Assembly (NCBI GenBank): GCA_030620575.1
Contig: JAUXEL010000012.1
Location: 1-19,520, forward strand
Reading direction: 5' to 3'
Source: Fidelibacterota bacterium
GTDB taxonomy: Bacteria; Fidelibacterota; Fidelibacteria; Fidelibacterales; Fidelibacteraceae
Length of the DNA: 19,520 nucleotides
Under the pieces are notes generated by a model. It had not been told where the DNA came from. It did not search any database and worked only from the letters and a program-made list of their open reading frames with translations. A program made the position numbers and the translations under genes. Below, piece by piece: positions 1 to 8,644 of the stretch (positions are counted from its first letter, which is position 1; the number at the start of each line of letters is the position of its first letter).

Positions 1-10
1 ACTTTTATCT

Positions 11-47
11 TCCTCCTTCGCCCCCGAAGGGTCGGGGCTATGGAGGA
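11..47. repeat. GC-rich nested hairpin upstream of rarA
   Basis: Outer arms TCCTCC (11-16) and GGAGGA (42-47) enclose inner arms CCCCGA (22-27) and TCGGGG (32-37) with an AGGG loop. Read on the minus strand, the core TAGCCCCGACCCTTCGGGGG nearly matches TAGCCCCGATCTTTCGGGGG at 17655-17674, so this is probably one copy of a dispersed intergenic palindrome family, not a gene-specific terminator. No T-run follows either arm closely enough for a classical terminator. Its role is unknown. Confidence 0.5.
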
Positions 48-98
48 TAAATTTTCCTTTAATCTTTTATCTTTTCCTTATTATACTTATTTTCCCTT

Positions 99-1424
99 AT
101 GTCAAAAGAAACGCTATTCACATCATCCGCAAATCTTCCGCCCCTTGCTGCACGCATGCGACCGGCCGATCTTGAACACTTTGCTGGTCAGACTCATTTA
201 GTGGGCGAAGGAAATTTTATTCACCGGATGATCCAATCGCATTCTTTGTTTTCCCTGATCTTCTGGGGACCGCCGGGAACAGGCAAAACGACGCTGGCGC
301 GGATTATTTCCAAAGTAGCCGGTGCGATGTTTTATGAACTTTCTGCTGTTTCTGCCGGCGTTAAGGATGTTCGTGAAATTATCCGGAAAGCAGCGTCCAA
401 CCATGAAATGGGTAAGAAAACCCTGCTTTTTATCGATGAGATCCATCGTTTTAGCAAAAGTCAGCAGGATGCATTGCTGCATACGGTGGAAGACGGTGAT
501 GTCATGCTGATTGGCGCCACCACGGAAAACCCGTCTTTTGAAGTGATCTCTCCTCTTTTATCCCGATGCCGGATCATCCGTCTGCAAGCTTTAGAACCCG
601 AAAACCTGAGCACACTTATCGAACGTGCGCTGAACGAAGATGTGGTTTTATCCAAATATACCATCGACCTGCCGGAAGATGTAAAGCAATTTCTTATCCT
701 GTCTTCCGGAGGAGATGCACGCAAGATGTACAATACGCTGGATATTGCCGTACAACTTGTGCGGGGAAAAGACCCGGGAAATATTACACTATCTCTGAGC
801 AAAGAAGATATCCAAACAGCATTACAGGAACGCGCCCTGCTTTACGATAAGGACGGTGATTATCATTATGACACTATTTCCGCTTTTATAAAAAGTGTGC
901 GCGGCTCTGATCCGGACGCGGCAGTGTACTGGATGGCAGTGATGCTTGAAGGGGGAGAAGATCCGGTCTTTATCGCGCGCCGGCTAATTATTCTCGCTTC
1001 TGAAGATATCGGCAACGCGGATCCGCAGGGATTGGTGATCGCGAACGCGGGATTTCAGGCGGTAAAGGCTATCGGGATGCCGGAAGCAGCGATCGTTTTA
1101 TCGCAGGTAACGATTTTTTTGGCCGCTTCGCCTAAGAGCAATGCGTCGTATATGGCTATCCAATCTGCGCAAAAATCTGTGAAAGAAACGGGGTTTCAAT
1201 CTGTGCCCTTACATCTGCGAAACGCGCCGACAGAAACGATGCGTCAGTTTCAGTACGGGATGGGATACAAGTATCCGCATGATCATAAAGACGGTTTCGC
1301 AAAACAGAATTATTTACCGGAAAATCTTCCTGACGGTATTTTATATAAACCCAAATCCCTGGGATATGAAAAATTTATTTATGAACGATTAATCAAATGC
1401 TGGCCCGACCGCTATAAGGAATAA
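99..1424 (+). CDS. rarA: Replication-associated recombination protein A (RarA/MgsA), AAA+ ATPase
   Basis: RarA is a clamp-loader-like AAA+ ATPase that acts at stalled replication forks and single-strand-DNA ends in the cytoplasm. The 441 residues match the usual family length. The N-terminal signature LAARMRPADLEHFAGQTHL (about residues 16-34) leads into Walker A GPPGTGKT (57-64), Walker B LLFIDE (109-114), the sensor-1 segment GATTENPSF (139-147) and an arginine-finger segment SRCR (155-158). The C-terminal half is the helical MgsA tetramerisation region, with the recognisable HLRNAPT and YKYPHD motifs near the end. The ATG at 99 has no Shine-Dalgarno sequence. A TATACT hexamer at 83-88 lies only 10 bases upstream, so a leaderless or very short-leader transcript is possible. 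Two bases separate the stop codon from the amidohydrolase start, so the two genes are probably cotranscribed. The family call is firm. Confidence 0.95.
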   Translation: MSKETLFTSSANLPPLAARMRPADLEHFAGQTHLVGEGNFIHRMIQSHSLFSLIFWGPPGTGKTTLARIISKVAGAMFYELSAVSAGVKDVREIIRKAASNHEMGKKTLLFIDEIHRFSKSQQDALLHTVEDGDVMLIGATTENPSFEVISPLLSRCRIIRLQALEPENLSTLIERALNEDVVLSKYTIDLPEDVKQFLILSSGGDARKMYNTLDIAVQLVRGKDPGNITLSLSKEDIQTALQERALLYDKDGDYHYDTISAFIKSVRGSDPDAAVYWMAVMLEGGEDPVFIARRLIILASEDIGNADPQGLVIANAGFQAVKAIGMPEAAIVLSQVTIFLAASPKSNASYMAIQSAQKSVKETGFQSVPLHLRNAPTETMRQFQYGMGYKYPHDHKDGFAKQNYLPENLPDGILYKPKSLGYEKFIYERLIKCWPDRYKE

Positions 1425-1426
1425 GA

Positions 1427-2680
1427 ATGTCGATACTCATCAAACAGGTTTTACTGCACGATAAACGTGTAGACATATTTATCGAAAATAAGCATTTTTC
1501 CCACATTGCTCCTTCATTGGATGTTGTGGCTGATACCATAATTGACGGAAAAACGTTTGCCATACTTCCCGCTTTTTACAATACCCATACTCATGCCGCT
1601 ATGACGTTGATGCGTTCTTACGCAGACGACATTGAGCTGTTTGCGTGGTTACACGATCATATCTGGCCATTAGAAACCGGGCTAACCGAAGAAAGTGTTT
1701 ATCACGGTACACGTTTGGCCGCACTTGAAATGATCAAATCCGGCACGGTGTATTTTAACGATATGTACTGGTATCCGCTTGGCGCGGCACGGGCAGTTGA
1801 AGAAATGGGTCTGCGCGCAGATATATCTTTAGTCCTGATCGATGCCGATGATCCCGGAAAATCGGATGAGCAAATGCGCTGCGCGGACAATCTGTTTTTA
1901 CACGAAACGGATTTCTCCGGGCGCATTCGTTTTACTTTCGGTCCTCATTCCATCTATACCGTTTCGGATGAAACCCTGCGGAAATGCGCGGAATGTGCCA
2001 GAGAACAAAATCGCATGATCCAGATCCATGTTTCCGAGACCGAAACCGAGGTGAAAAATTCGCTTAAAAAATTCGGTTTGCGACCGGTGGAATATCTGGA
2101 TTCGATCGGATTACTTGGACCACATGTTATGGCGGTCCACTGTCTTCATCTTAACGATAATGATTGGGATGTCCTGAAACGCAGCGGAGCTATTATTTCG
2201 CATTGTCCTATTTCAAATATGAAATTAAGTTCCGGTAAATTTCAATATCATTCGGTTATAGAACACGGTATTCCTATTACTCTTGGAACAGATGGTGCCA
2301 GCTCAAATAATAGTCTTTCCATGCTGGATGAAATGAAATTTGCCGCTTTACGGGCAAAAGCAGACAGCGGGGATCCGACAAGCGCTCCCGCGCAGCAGGT
2401 TTTTGATATGGCAACCCGGAACGGAGCCGAAGCAGTAGGCCTGAACGCAGGACAGATCAAGGAAGGGTTTTTGGCTGATTGTATGCTGGTAGATCTCGAT
2501 CACCACCGATTAATTCCATCCGGACATCTTATTTCAAATATGGTGTACAGCGCGGATGCCGAATGTATCGATACCGTTATTTGTGACGGAAAGATCCTGA
2601 TGCAAAATCGGGTTGTTCCCAATGAAGCGGAGATTGTCCGTGAAGCTCAAAAAGCTTACCAAGATTTGATAAAACATTAA
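1427..2680 (+). CDS. mtaD: 5-methylthioadenosine/S-adenosylhomocysteine deaminase-type amidohydrolase
   Basis: This is a metal-dependent amidohydrolase of the TRZ/ATZ/MtaD branch. Members deaminate S-adenosylhomocysteine, methylthioadenosine or adenosine, feeding methionine and purine salvage. Visible metal and catalytic residues are HTH at 54-56, H201 and E204 in the HVSE motif, a histidine-containing VHCLH segment (237-241) and D289 in LGTDGASSNN. GPHSIYT (172-178) is also typical of the SAH/MTA deaminase group. The C-terminus returns to the small beta-sandwich that starts the protein, including the characteristic EGFLADCMLVDL (346-357). The length (417 residues) is normal. AAGGA at 1416-1420, six bases before the ATG, supports the start and lies inside the end of rarA, which suggests translational coupling. 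Related enzymes act on guanine, cytosine or triazines, so the exact substrate is inferred from motif resemblance only. Confidence 0.8.
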   Translation: MSILIKQVLLHDKRVDIFIENKHFSHIAPSLDVVADTIIDGKTFAILPAFYNTHTHAAMTLMRSYADDIELFAWLHDHIWPLETGLTEESVYHGTRLAALEMIKSGTVYFNDMYWYPLGAARAVEEMGLRADISLVLIDADDPGKSDEQMRCADNLFLHETDFSGRIRFTFGPHSIYTVSDETLRKCAECAREQNRMIQIHVSETETEVKNSLKKFGLRPVEYLDSIGLLGPHVMAVHCLHLNDNDWDVLKRSGAIISHCPISNMKLSSGKFQYHSVIEHGIPITLGTDGASSNNSLSMLDEMKFAALRAKADSGDPTSAPAQQVFDMATRNGAEAVGLNAGQIKEGFLADCMLVDLDHHRLIPSGHLISNMVYSADAECIDTVICDGKILMQNRVVPNEAEIVREAQKAYQDLIKH

Positions 2681-2692
2681 ATCCGGCATTCT

Positions 2693-2717
2693 GTGACCCT
2701 TGTCACCTTTTTTTATT
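2693..2717 (+). terminator. Possible weak terminator after mtaD
   Basis: GTGAC (2693-2697), loop CCTT and GTCAC (2702-2706) form a 5-bp stem followed by a seven-T run from 2708. The stem is short, and the next gene starts only 34 bases after the arm. It may be a partial terminator between the rarA-mtaD pair and the lamin-tail gene. Confidence 0.35.
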
Positions 2718-2739
2718 TCCTTTTTGCTTACATTTTTGC

Positions 2740-5103
2740 ATGAAACAATTCATGAAGTTTTTATCATGCCTGATTATTTTATCACTTGCACATGCGCAGT
2801 GTGTTTTTAATGAATTTATGATCGATCCGGATGATGAAAATACCGGAGAATTTATTGAGATCGTTAATATGTCGGATAGTATCATTGTTCTTACACAGTA
2901 TTTTCTTTGTGACGCACAGGACACAGATAGGGTGATCGCTTTTCCGGATTCGTTGCTGTTGCCGGGACAATACGGACTTATTCTGGATCCAAACTATGCG
3001 GGTGAATATGATTCCCTTATTCCCGATTCCATTTCTTGTTTCACGATTGAAGATTCCCGTTTCGGGATGTACGGTATTTCCAACAGCACATCAAAACCCT
3101 TTTCATTGTTGGATACACAAGGACAAATATCTGACAGCTACGTGACTGGTACTCCGGATTGGCCGGATCCGGGTTTTACAATGGAGCGCTGCAGAACAAA
3201 CGAAAATCTGTGGCAGCAATCTTTGTATTTCGGCGGCACTCCGGGCACACGCAATTCCACCTCCCCAAAAGACCGTGAACTTCGGCTTATTTCTCTGCAT
3301 GCTTTTGTGGAAGATGAACACATCATACTCGAATCCACAGTGAAGAATACCGGCTTGCACACTATATCACATTTTTCTATTGGATATATTATGGATATAG
3401 GTGCGGACCGCCCTGATCTATGTGATTCTTCATGGTTTGACTACAATATCCTGCTCGCGGACGATGATTCCTGTATTTGCAATATACAAATCCCGCTGCG
3501 CATGAAAGGGTCGATTGCGATCAAACTTGTCTTATCGGCAGATCCGGATATTATGGATATCTTATCAACTATTTTGGATGTTCCGGTTTTAGCGGATGAA
3601 ATTATTATTACAGAGTTTGTTTGTAAAACCGGGGATAACTTTTCTTCGGAATATATCGAGTATTGTTCCCGTGCATCCCTTCCCATACAATGCAGCGGAC
3701 TGCAATTTGCCGACCAGACGGGCGCTATACTATTGGATAGCAATTATATACTTATGCCCGATTCAATGCTGGTCATTGCACAATCAAACGCTTTTTACGA
3801 TGATTTCCCGGATGTAAAAAATGTAATTTATCCCTCTGCGTGGCGCAGCCTGAATAATTCCGGCGATGATATCCGTCTTTTAAATCCTTCCGGTTCCGTT
3901 ATTTGTGATTTGCGTTATGACAATAATTGGGATATTCCCGATGATTGCGCACTTCTTTTAGTGGATACGGCACTGGATTATCGTGATTCCCGTAATTGGG
4001 AAGCCTCGCAATTCGGCTCACCGGGAAAAGAAAACATCACTGAACAAAAGCTGCATCATTTTTTCTGTCCCGAAGCGGGTATGTTTTTTACAGCAAACGA
4101 TACGCTGATCCTGAACATCATCAATGACGGGTATTTCCCGCTTCCGGAACAAACCTTGTATTTTGAAACTAAATACGGCACACAACAAATATTTTTACCC
4201 GCCAGTTGTCCGGGCGATACCTTGCTCTGTTTGCCGGATACTGTGAATATATTTCACGCAGGCACTCAATCTTGCAAACTATATTGTTCGGACAGCAGTG
4301 TTTTTTCGATAGAAATTATTTATTATTATCCCTACATTTCAATTCCCTGCTTTTTCAATGAGGTACTTTTTGATCCTGTTGACACCCACGGGCAAACAGA
4401 ATTTATTGAACTGGAAATCTCGCTGGAAAATTGCAATTTACAGAACTGGGTGCTTGAAGTTAATAGTACGCAGGTAGTACTTGCCGGGTGCCCAGGCCGT
4501 GGTTTTACGGTGATCAGCGACAATCATGATCTGGAATACAGCATTCCGAATACCCGGCTTTTGCTTCTCGATTATTTACCGAATCTTCCCAACGCGGGAG
4601 CAGATTTAACACTTTATGATCCTATGGGTAATATCATGGATCACTGTGATTTGCGGGATCATCCCAGACTTCATTCCGGGAAGAGTCTGGAAAAACAATA
4701 CGAACATATGTCTTCGGATAATTGCGACATCTGGTCTGCCTCTGTTGCAGAACAGGGCATGACGCCGGCAACGCGCAACAGCATTACGGCATTACCCGGA
4801 TACCGAAATAATTTAGCTGTATTCCCGGATGTTTTTTCACCGGGTTATGGTGATCTTATACAATTTACTATCGACGCGGAAATCGGCTTATCGTATTGTG
4901 AACTATATTGCTATAATATGGCAGGGCAGGAAATTTACCACACGGAACAATCCATGTTTTCGCAACCGTCAACTATCATTTACTGGGATGGAAAAATGAA
5001 AAACGGGACATGTCCCGCACGGGGAATTTATTTGCTACTGGCAATATTGCATGATATCAACGGAGAAACCTACCGGCTTCGCAGAACATTGGTGATGAAA
5101 TAG
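2740..5103 (+). CDS. Secreted cysteine-rich protein with three lamin-tail-like domains and a C-terminal sorting-type domain
   Basis: I recognise the architecture but no function. An N-terminal signal peptide (about residues 1-20, likely cleaved after AHA) leads straight into the first lamin-tail-like (LTD) unit at about 21-165, which opens CVFNEFMIDP. A second unit at about 285-432 opens IIITEFVCKT, and a third at about 537-685 opens CFFNEVLFDP; the first and third share C-x-F-N-E-x-x-x-D-P. Each unit ends with a GxPG-like or PATRN turn. The last ~97 residues (PDVFSPGYGD ... WDGK ... ARGIYLLL ... RRTLVMK) resemble the FlgD/gliding-motility-type C-terminal domain used in type-IX-like secretion. 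Bacterial LTD domains occur in extracellular adhesins and nucleases, but no catalytic domain is visible here. I count 26 cysteines, 25 of them after the signal peptide, which is many compared with the neighbouring secreted proteins. There is no clear Shine-Dalgarno; Met5 is an alternative start. The gene converges on secA. Confidence 0.8.
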   Translation: MKQFMKFLSCLIILSLAHAQCVFNEFMIDPDDENTGEFIEIVNMSDSIIVLTQYFLCDAQDTDRVIAFPDSLLLPGQYGLILDPNYAGEYDSLIPDSISCFTIEDSRFGMYGISNSTSKPFSLLDTQGQISDSYVTGTPDWPDPGFTMERCRTNENLWQQSLYFGGTPGTRNSTSPKDRELRLISLHAFVEDEHIILESTVKNTGLHTISHFSIGYIMDIGADRPDLCDSSWFDYNILLADDDSCICNIQIPLRMKGSIAIKLVLSADPDIMDILSTILDVPVLADEIIITEFVCKTGDNFSSEYIEYCSRASLPIQCSGLQFADQTGAILLDSNYILMPDSMLVIAQSNAFYDDFPDVKNVIYPSAWRSLNNSGDDIRLLNPSGSVICDLRYDNNWDIPDDCALLLVDTALDYRDSRNWEASQFGSPGKENITEQKLHHFFCPEAGMFFTANDTLILNIINDGYFPLPEQTLYFETKYGTQQIFLPASCPGDTLLCLPDTVNIFHAGTQSCKLYCSDSSVFSIEIIYYYPYISIPCFFNEVLFDPVDTHGQTEFIELEISLENCNLQNWVLEVNSTQVVLAGCPGRGFTVISDNHDLEYSIPNTRLLLLDYLPNLPNAGADLTLYDPMGNIMDHCDLRDHPRLHSGKSLEKQYEHMSSDNCDIWSASVAEQGMTPATRNSITALPGYRNNLAVFPDVFSPGYGDLIQFTIDAEIGLSYCELYCYNMAGQEIYHTEQSMFSQPSTIIYWDGKMKNGTCPARGIYLLLAILHDINGETYRLRRTLVMK

Positions 5104-5172
5104 TAGTTAGAAATCAGTAGTCAGTAGTTAGAAGGCAGACAGATCCTCACTCGTTACTCGTCACTCGTTACT
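5102..5172. repeat. Short tandem/direct repeats between convergent genes
   Basis: AGTAGTTAGAA occurs at 5102-5112 and 5123-5133 (21-base period), with another CAGTAG between. TCACTCGTTACT occurs at 5147-5158 and 5161-5172 (14-base period). The block fills the gap between the lamin-tail stop codon and the secA stop codon. I find no hairpin with a T-run here, so neither gene has a visible intrinsic terminator. Confidence 0.6.
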
Positions 5173-5178
5173 TTCTTC

Positions 5179-8100
5179 TCACACTTGTCCGCAACAATGT
5201 TTATACTTTTTCCCGCTTCCACAGGGACAGGGGTCATTGCGACCGACTTTGGGTGCATTGCGTGTAACCGGCATACTTTTACCGGCCTGCGGCACCTTGG
5301 GTTGAGAGGGCACATTCGGAGCGGGAGCACCGCTGCCAAATCCCATGTTTGTGCTCTTTGCGTGCTGTATCTGCATTTGTTGCTGAGCGGGTCGCGGTTC
5401 GTCCCGTAGCTGGATCTCGGTATGATACAAAAGCCGCAAGGTGATGCGATTTATTTGATCTAACAGATTTCGAAATGAGTCAAAGGCTTCAGATTTATAT
5501 ATCAGCAGTGGATCTTTCTGTGCATATGCCTGAAGACCGACACCTTCTTTGATCTGATCCAATTCATAAAGATGTTCTTTCCACAATCCGTCTATACTGT
5601 TAATATATGCCCAGCGTTCAAAATCACGCATGATTTCCGCCGGATACATGGATAGCTTGCGCTGATAGGTTTCTTCTGCCTGTTTAAGCAAATATGTGAT
5701 CAGATCTTCGCGTTTCATTTCCGTATGTTCAGACGGAATATCACACATTACCACACTTAGAGATTCCTGCCGCAGAACGTCCCATTGCCATTTGTCCGGA
5801 TTGCTGTCCTGAGTATTTTCATCTATAATAGAGCGAATATATTCATCTAACATGCGATCAATTTCTTTCTGCAAATTACCGCCTTCGAGAGAATAAGACC
5901 GGCGATCGTATATTACTTCGCGTTGCATGTTCATTACATCATCATATTCCAGAAGATGTTTTCGAACGCCAAAGTTGCGTTCTTCCACACGTTTTTGCGC
6001 GCGCTCTATCATACGCGTCATCATCGGCATAGCTATCGCTTCGTCGTCCGGAATAGAATCGAGGAGCACATTACCTTTTAGATTTCCAAACAGGCGCATG
6101 AGATCATCTTCAAGTGAAATAAAAAAAATTGATTCTCCCGGATCTCCTTGGCGTCCGGAGCGCCCGCGCAACTGATTATCAATTCGCCGGGATTCATGGC
6201 GTTCGGTCCCGATAATTTTTAATCCTCCGAGTGCAATAACCTCATCACTTATTTTAATATCTGTTCCACGTCCCGCCATGTTAGTGGCAATCGTTATAGC
6301 TCCCGCCTGACCGGCCATTGAAACAATTTCTGCTTCTCGTTGATGCTGTTTGGCATTCAAAACATTATGCGGAATACCCGTGCGCTTCAGCGCTTTACTT
6401 AGCATCTCAGATATTTCCACGCTGATGGTTCCCACCAGTACAGGCTGACCTTTTTTAAAACAGTTGGTAATTTCTTGTATAATTGCCTGATGTTTTGCCT
6501 GTCTGCTTTTGTATATCTGATCTTCATTGTCAACCCGAATAACGGGCTGATTAGTGGGAATAGACACAACTTGCAGATTATATATTTCTTCAAATTCAGT
6601 TGCTTCGGTGGCCGCGGTTCCGGTCATACCGGCTAATTTATCGTACATGCGAAAATAATTTTGCAATGTAATGGTTGCCAGTGTTTGATTTTCACCTTCA
6701 ATGCGAACTCTCTCTTTTGCTTCAATAGCCTGATGTAAACCATCGCTATATCTGCGGCCCGGTAAAATACGACCGGTAAATTCATCTACGATCATTACTT
6801 TGCCGTCTTTTACTACATATTCCACGTCTTTTTCATACAACGCATAGGCTCGCAGTAATTGTGAGATATTGTGGATCATTTCACTTTTCTGGCTGTATTT
6901 TTTTTGTAGTTCGTTTTTGGCTTGCTGTTTTTCTTCGTTGGGCAAATTGGAGTCTTCATCGATCTTTACAAATTCTTCACCAATATCGGGAATCACAAAG
7001 TATTCCGGATCTTCCGGGTTCAATATCTTGCGCCCTTCATCGCTAATATCTATTGTGTGGCTTTTTTCATCGATAGCATAAAGCAATAATTCATCAATTT
7101 CATGCAAGCGTTTTTCCTGCATAAAAAAGCTTTCTGTGCGAAACAACTTATCCTGAATGTCAGCCTGCGTCATAAGTTTTAAAAAGCGGGCATTCTTGGG
7201 CTCTCCATGCTGAACCTGCAATAGCAAGGTGCCAATTTCCAGTTCATGTTCTTTATCATCCGGTGTGTGTGCTATTTCATCAAGCAGGGTGTTGATCTTG
7301 CGCTTTTGGGCGCGTACCAGATTTTCTACCTGCGGGCGGAGTCTTTTGTATCGTTCATGAGCATTAGATTGTACGGGTCCCGAAATGATCAGTGGCGTTC
7401 GGGCCTCATCAACAAGCGCGGAGTCTACTTCATCGACGATAGCGTAATAGTGCCCCCGCTGAACCATGTCTACATTACGAACCGCCATGTTATCCCGTAA
7501 ATAATCAAAGCCAAACTCATTGTTGGTACCGTACACAACATCACGGGCGTATTCTTGTTTACGTTGTACCGGTGGCATGCTGTTAAGAATTTTCCCAACG
7601 CTCATACCCAAAAAATTGTAGATAACACCCATCCATTCGGCATCCCGTTCCGCCAAATAATCATTTACGGTTACGACATGAACACCGCGTTTAGTTAGCG
7701 CGTTCAGAAATATCGGCATGGTTGCGACCAGAGTTTTTCCTTCTCCGGTTTTCATCTCGGCAATATTCCCGTCATCCAGAACCATGGCTCCCAAAAGCTG
7801 TACATCAAAAGGGATCATGTTCCATTCGATAGTATTTCCCGCAACCGTTATCTCGCTTCCCATGAGGCGCTTACAGGCTTGTTTAACCATTCCAAACGCT
7901 TCTACTTTCAGCTCGCTTAAAGCTTCCTGTTCTGCTTCATAAATTGCGGTATCTATGGCTTCTGATGACAATCCGGATGCTTCAGATTCTTCTTTTACTT
8001 TTTCGCGACGCTTGGCAATTATTGCGATCATATCCTGCGTTTTTGCGCGTAAACCATCATCGCTGATATCATTTAATGCTTCACAGGCTGCGTTGATCTC

Positions 8101-8181
8101 CGGAACAAGAGGTGTGATATTTTTCAGATAGCGTCCGGAAGGCGTGCCAAATAATTTTATTAAAAGTTTATCGAATATCAT
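5179..8181 (-). CDS. secA: Preprotein translocase ATPase SecA
   Basis: SecA is the ATP-driven motor that pushes unfolded preproteins through SecYEG at the inner membrane. Motor motifs are plain: FDVQLLGAM (125-133), Walker A in MKTGEGKT (143-150), NEFGFDYLRDNM (221-232), DEVD (250-253), GMTGTAATE, and the helicase motif QLRGRSGRQGDPGE. The last 21 residues carry the zinc-binding SEC-C motif with C985, C987, C996 and C997, joined by a Q/P-rich linker from about residue 930. At 1000 residues it is longer than the roughly 800-900 of most SecAs. Extra sequence lies before FDVQLLG (about residues 60-122) and after the DEVD box (about 270-370), as in Bacteroidetes-type SecA. The ATG at 8181 lies seven bases after the nusB stop codon; a GAAGG overlapping the last nusB codons is 11 bases upstream. 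The two genes form an operon. Confidence 0.97.
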   Translation of the reverse strand: MIFDKLLIKLFGTPSGRYLKNITPLVPEINAACEALNDISDDGLRAKTQDMIAIIAKRREKVKEESEASGLSSEAIDTAIYEAEQEALSELKVEAFGMVKQACKRLMGSEITVAGNTIEWNMIPFDVQLLGAMVLDDGNIAEMKTGEGKTLVATMPIFLNALTKRGVHVVTVNDYLAERDAEWMGVIYNFLGMSVGKILNSMPPVQRKQEYARDVVYGTNNEFGFDYLRDNMAVRNVDMVQRGHYYAIVDEVDSALVDEARTPLIISGPVQSNAHERYKRLRPQVENLVRAQKRKINTLLDEIAHTPDDKEHELEIGTLLLQVQHGEPKNARFLKLMTQADIQDKLFRTESFFMQEKRLHEIDELLLYAIDEKSHTIDISDEGRKILNPEDPEYFVIPDIGEEFVKIDEDSNLPNEEKQQAKNELQKKYSQKSEMIHNISQLLRAYALYEKDVEYVVKDGKVMIVDEFTGRILPGRRYSDGLHQAIEAKERVRIEGENQTLATITLQNYFRMYDKLAGMTGTAATEATEFEEIYNLQVVSIPTNQPVIRVDNEDQIYKSRQAKHQAIIQEITNCFKKGQPVLVGTISVEISEMLSKALKRTGIPHNVLNAKQHQREAEIVSMAGQAGAITIATNMAGRGTDIKISDEVIALGGLKIIGTERHESRRIDNQLRGRSGRQGDPGESIFFISLEDDLMRLFGNLKGNVLLDSIPDDEAIAMPMMTRMIERAQKRVEERNFGVRKHLLEYDDVMNMQREVIYDRRSYSLEGGNLQKEIDRMLDEYIRSIIDENTQDSNPDKWQWDVLRQESLSVVMCDIPSEHTEMKREDLITYLLKQAEETYQRKLSMYPAEIMRDFERWAYINSIDGLWKEHLYELDQIKEGVGLQAYAQKDPLLIYKSEAFDSFRNLLDQINRITLRLLYHTEIQLRDEPRPAQQQMQIQHAKSTNMGFGSGAPAPNVPSQPKVPQAGKSMPVTRNAPKVGRNDPCPCGSGKKYKHCCGQV

Positions 8182-8188
8182 TGTGTGT

Positions 8189-8644
8189 TTAACCTTCTTT
8201 CACAGGTTTAATATCTTCGGGCAAAATACCTTCTTCAATAAGGTCCTTATAAATACGGTCAAGCATGCCGTTGACAAATATATGGCTCTCTTCGGTCGAA
8301 AAATCCTTTGCAAGCTCAATGGCCTCAGAGATGGTCACCCGCGGCGGCACATCTTCCATGAACATCATTTCGGCGATCGATTGCCGTAAAATAATTTTAT
8401 CCATCAACGTAATGCGGGAAAAATCCCAATTTTTAGAGCGCTTTTTAATTCGTTCATCTATATGGTCAATGTCCCGTATTGTTGCGTGAATCAATTCGCG
8501 AAAAAACGCTTCATCAAATTCCGGTTCTTCGTTGAGTAAAAAACCGTTTTTAATAACATCGTCCAGATTTTCATCAGGTTGTTGAAGATATGCATACAAC
8601 ATTTGAAGACACAACATCCTGGCGTTTCTGCGTAACTTTTTCAT
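8189..8644 (-). CDS. nusB: Transcription antitermination factor NusB
   Basis: NusB binds boxA RNA together with ribosomal protein S10 (NusE) and supports antitermination of rRNA operons. The 151 residues are a normal NusB length. The N-terminus MKKLRRNARMLCLQMLYAY has the basic RNA-binding helix, and the C-terminal half holds the diagnostic series MDKIILRQSIAEMMF, DVPPRVTISEAIELAKDFS and HIFVNGMLDRIYK. The reading frame stays open upstream to 8857, but I choose the ATG at 8644. It begins the family homology, and AAAGGA lies 10 bases before it, whereas the 71 upstream codons (many N, S, Y, F and I) look like translated intergenic DNA. It is the first gene of a nusB-secA operon. I could not identify a convincing promoter in the 235-bp space upstream. 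Confidence 0.93.
   Translation of the reverse strand: MKKLRRNARMLCLQMLYAYLQQPDENLDDVIKNGFLLNEEPEFDEAFFRELIHATIRDIDHIDERIKKRSKNWDFSRITLMDKIILRQSIAEMMFMEDVPPRVTISEAIELAKDFSTEESHIFVNGMLDRIYKDLIEEGILPEDIKPVKEG

Noticed and set aside
2740..2805. Lipoprotein signal peptide for the lamin-tail protein, because a cysteine lies near the cleavage site.
   Set aside because: The residues before that cysteine are AHAQ, which do not fit a lipobox; ordinary signal-peptidase-I cleavage after AHA is more likely.
5147..5172. CRISPR-like repeat-spacer array.
   Set aside because: Only two 12-base copies with a 2-base gap; no spacer-sized intervals and no cas genes in the window.
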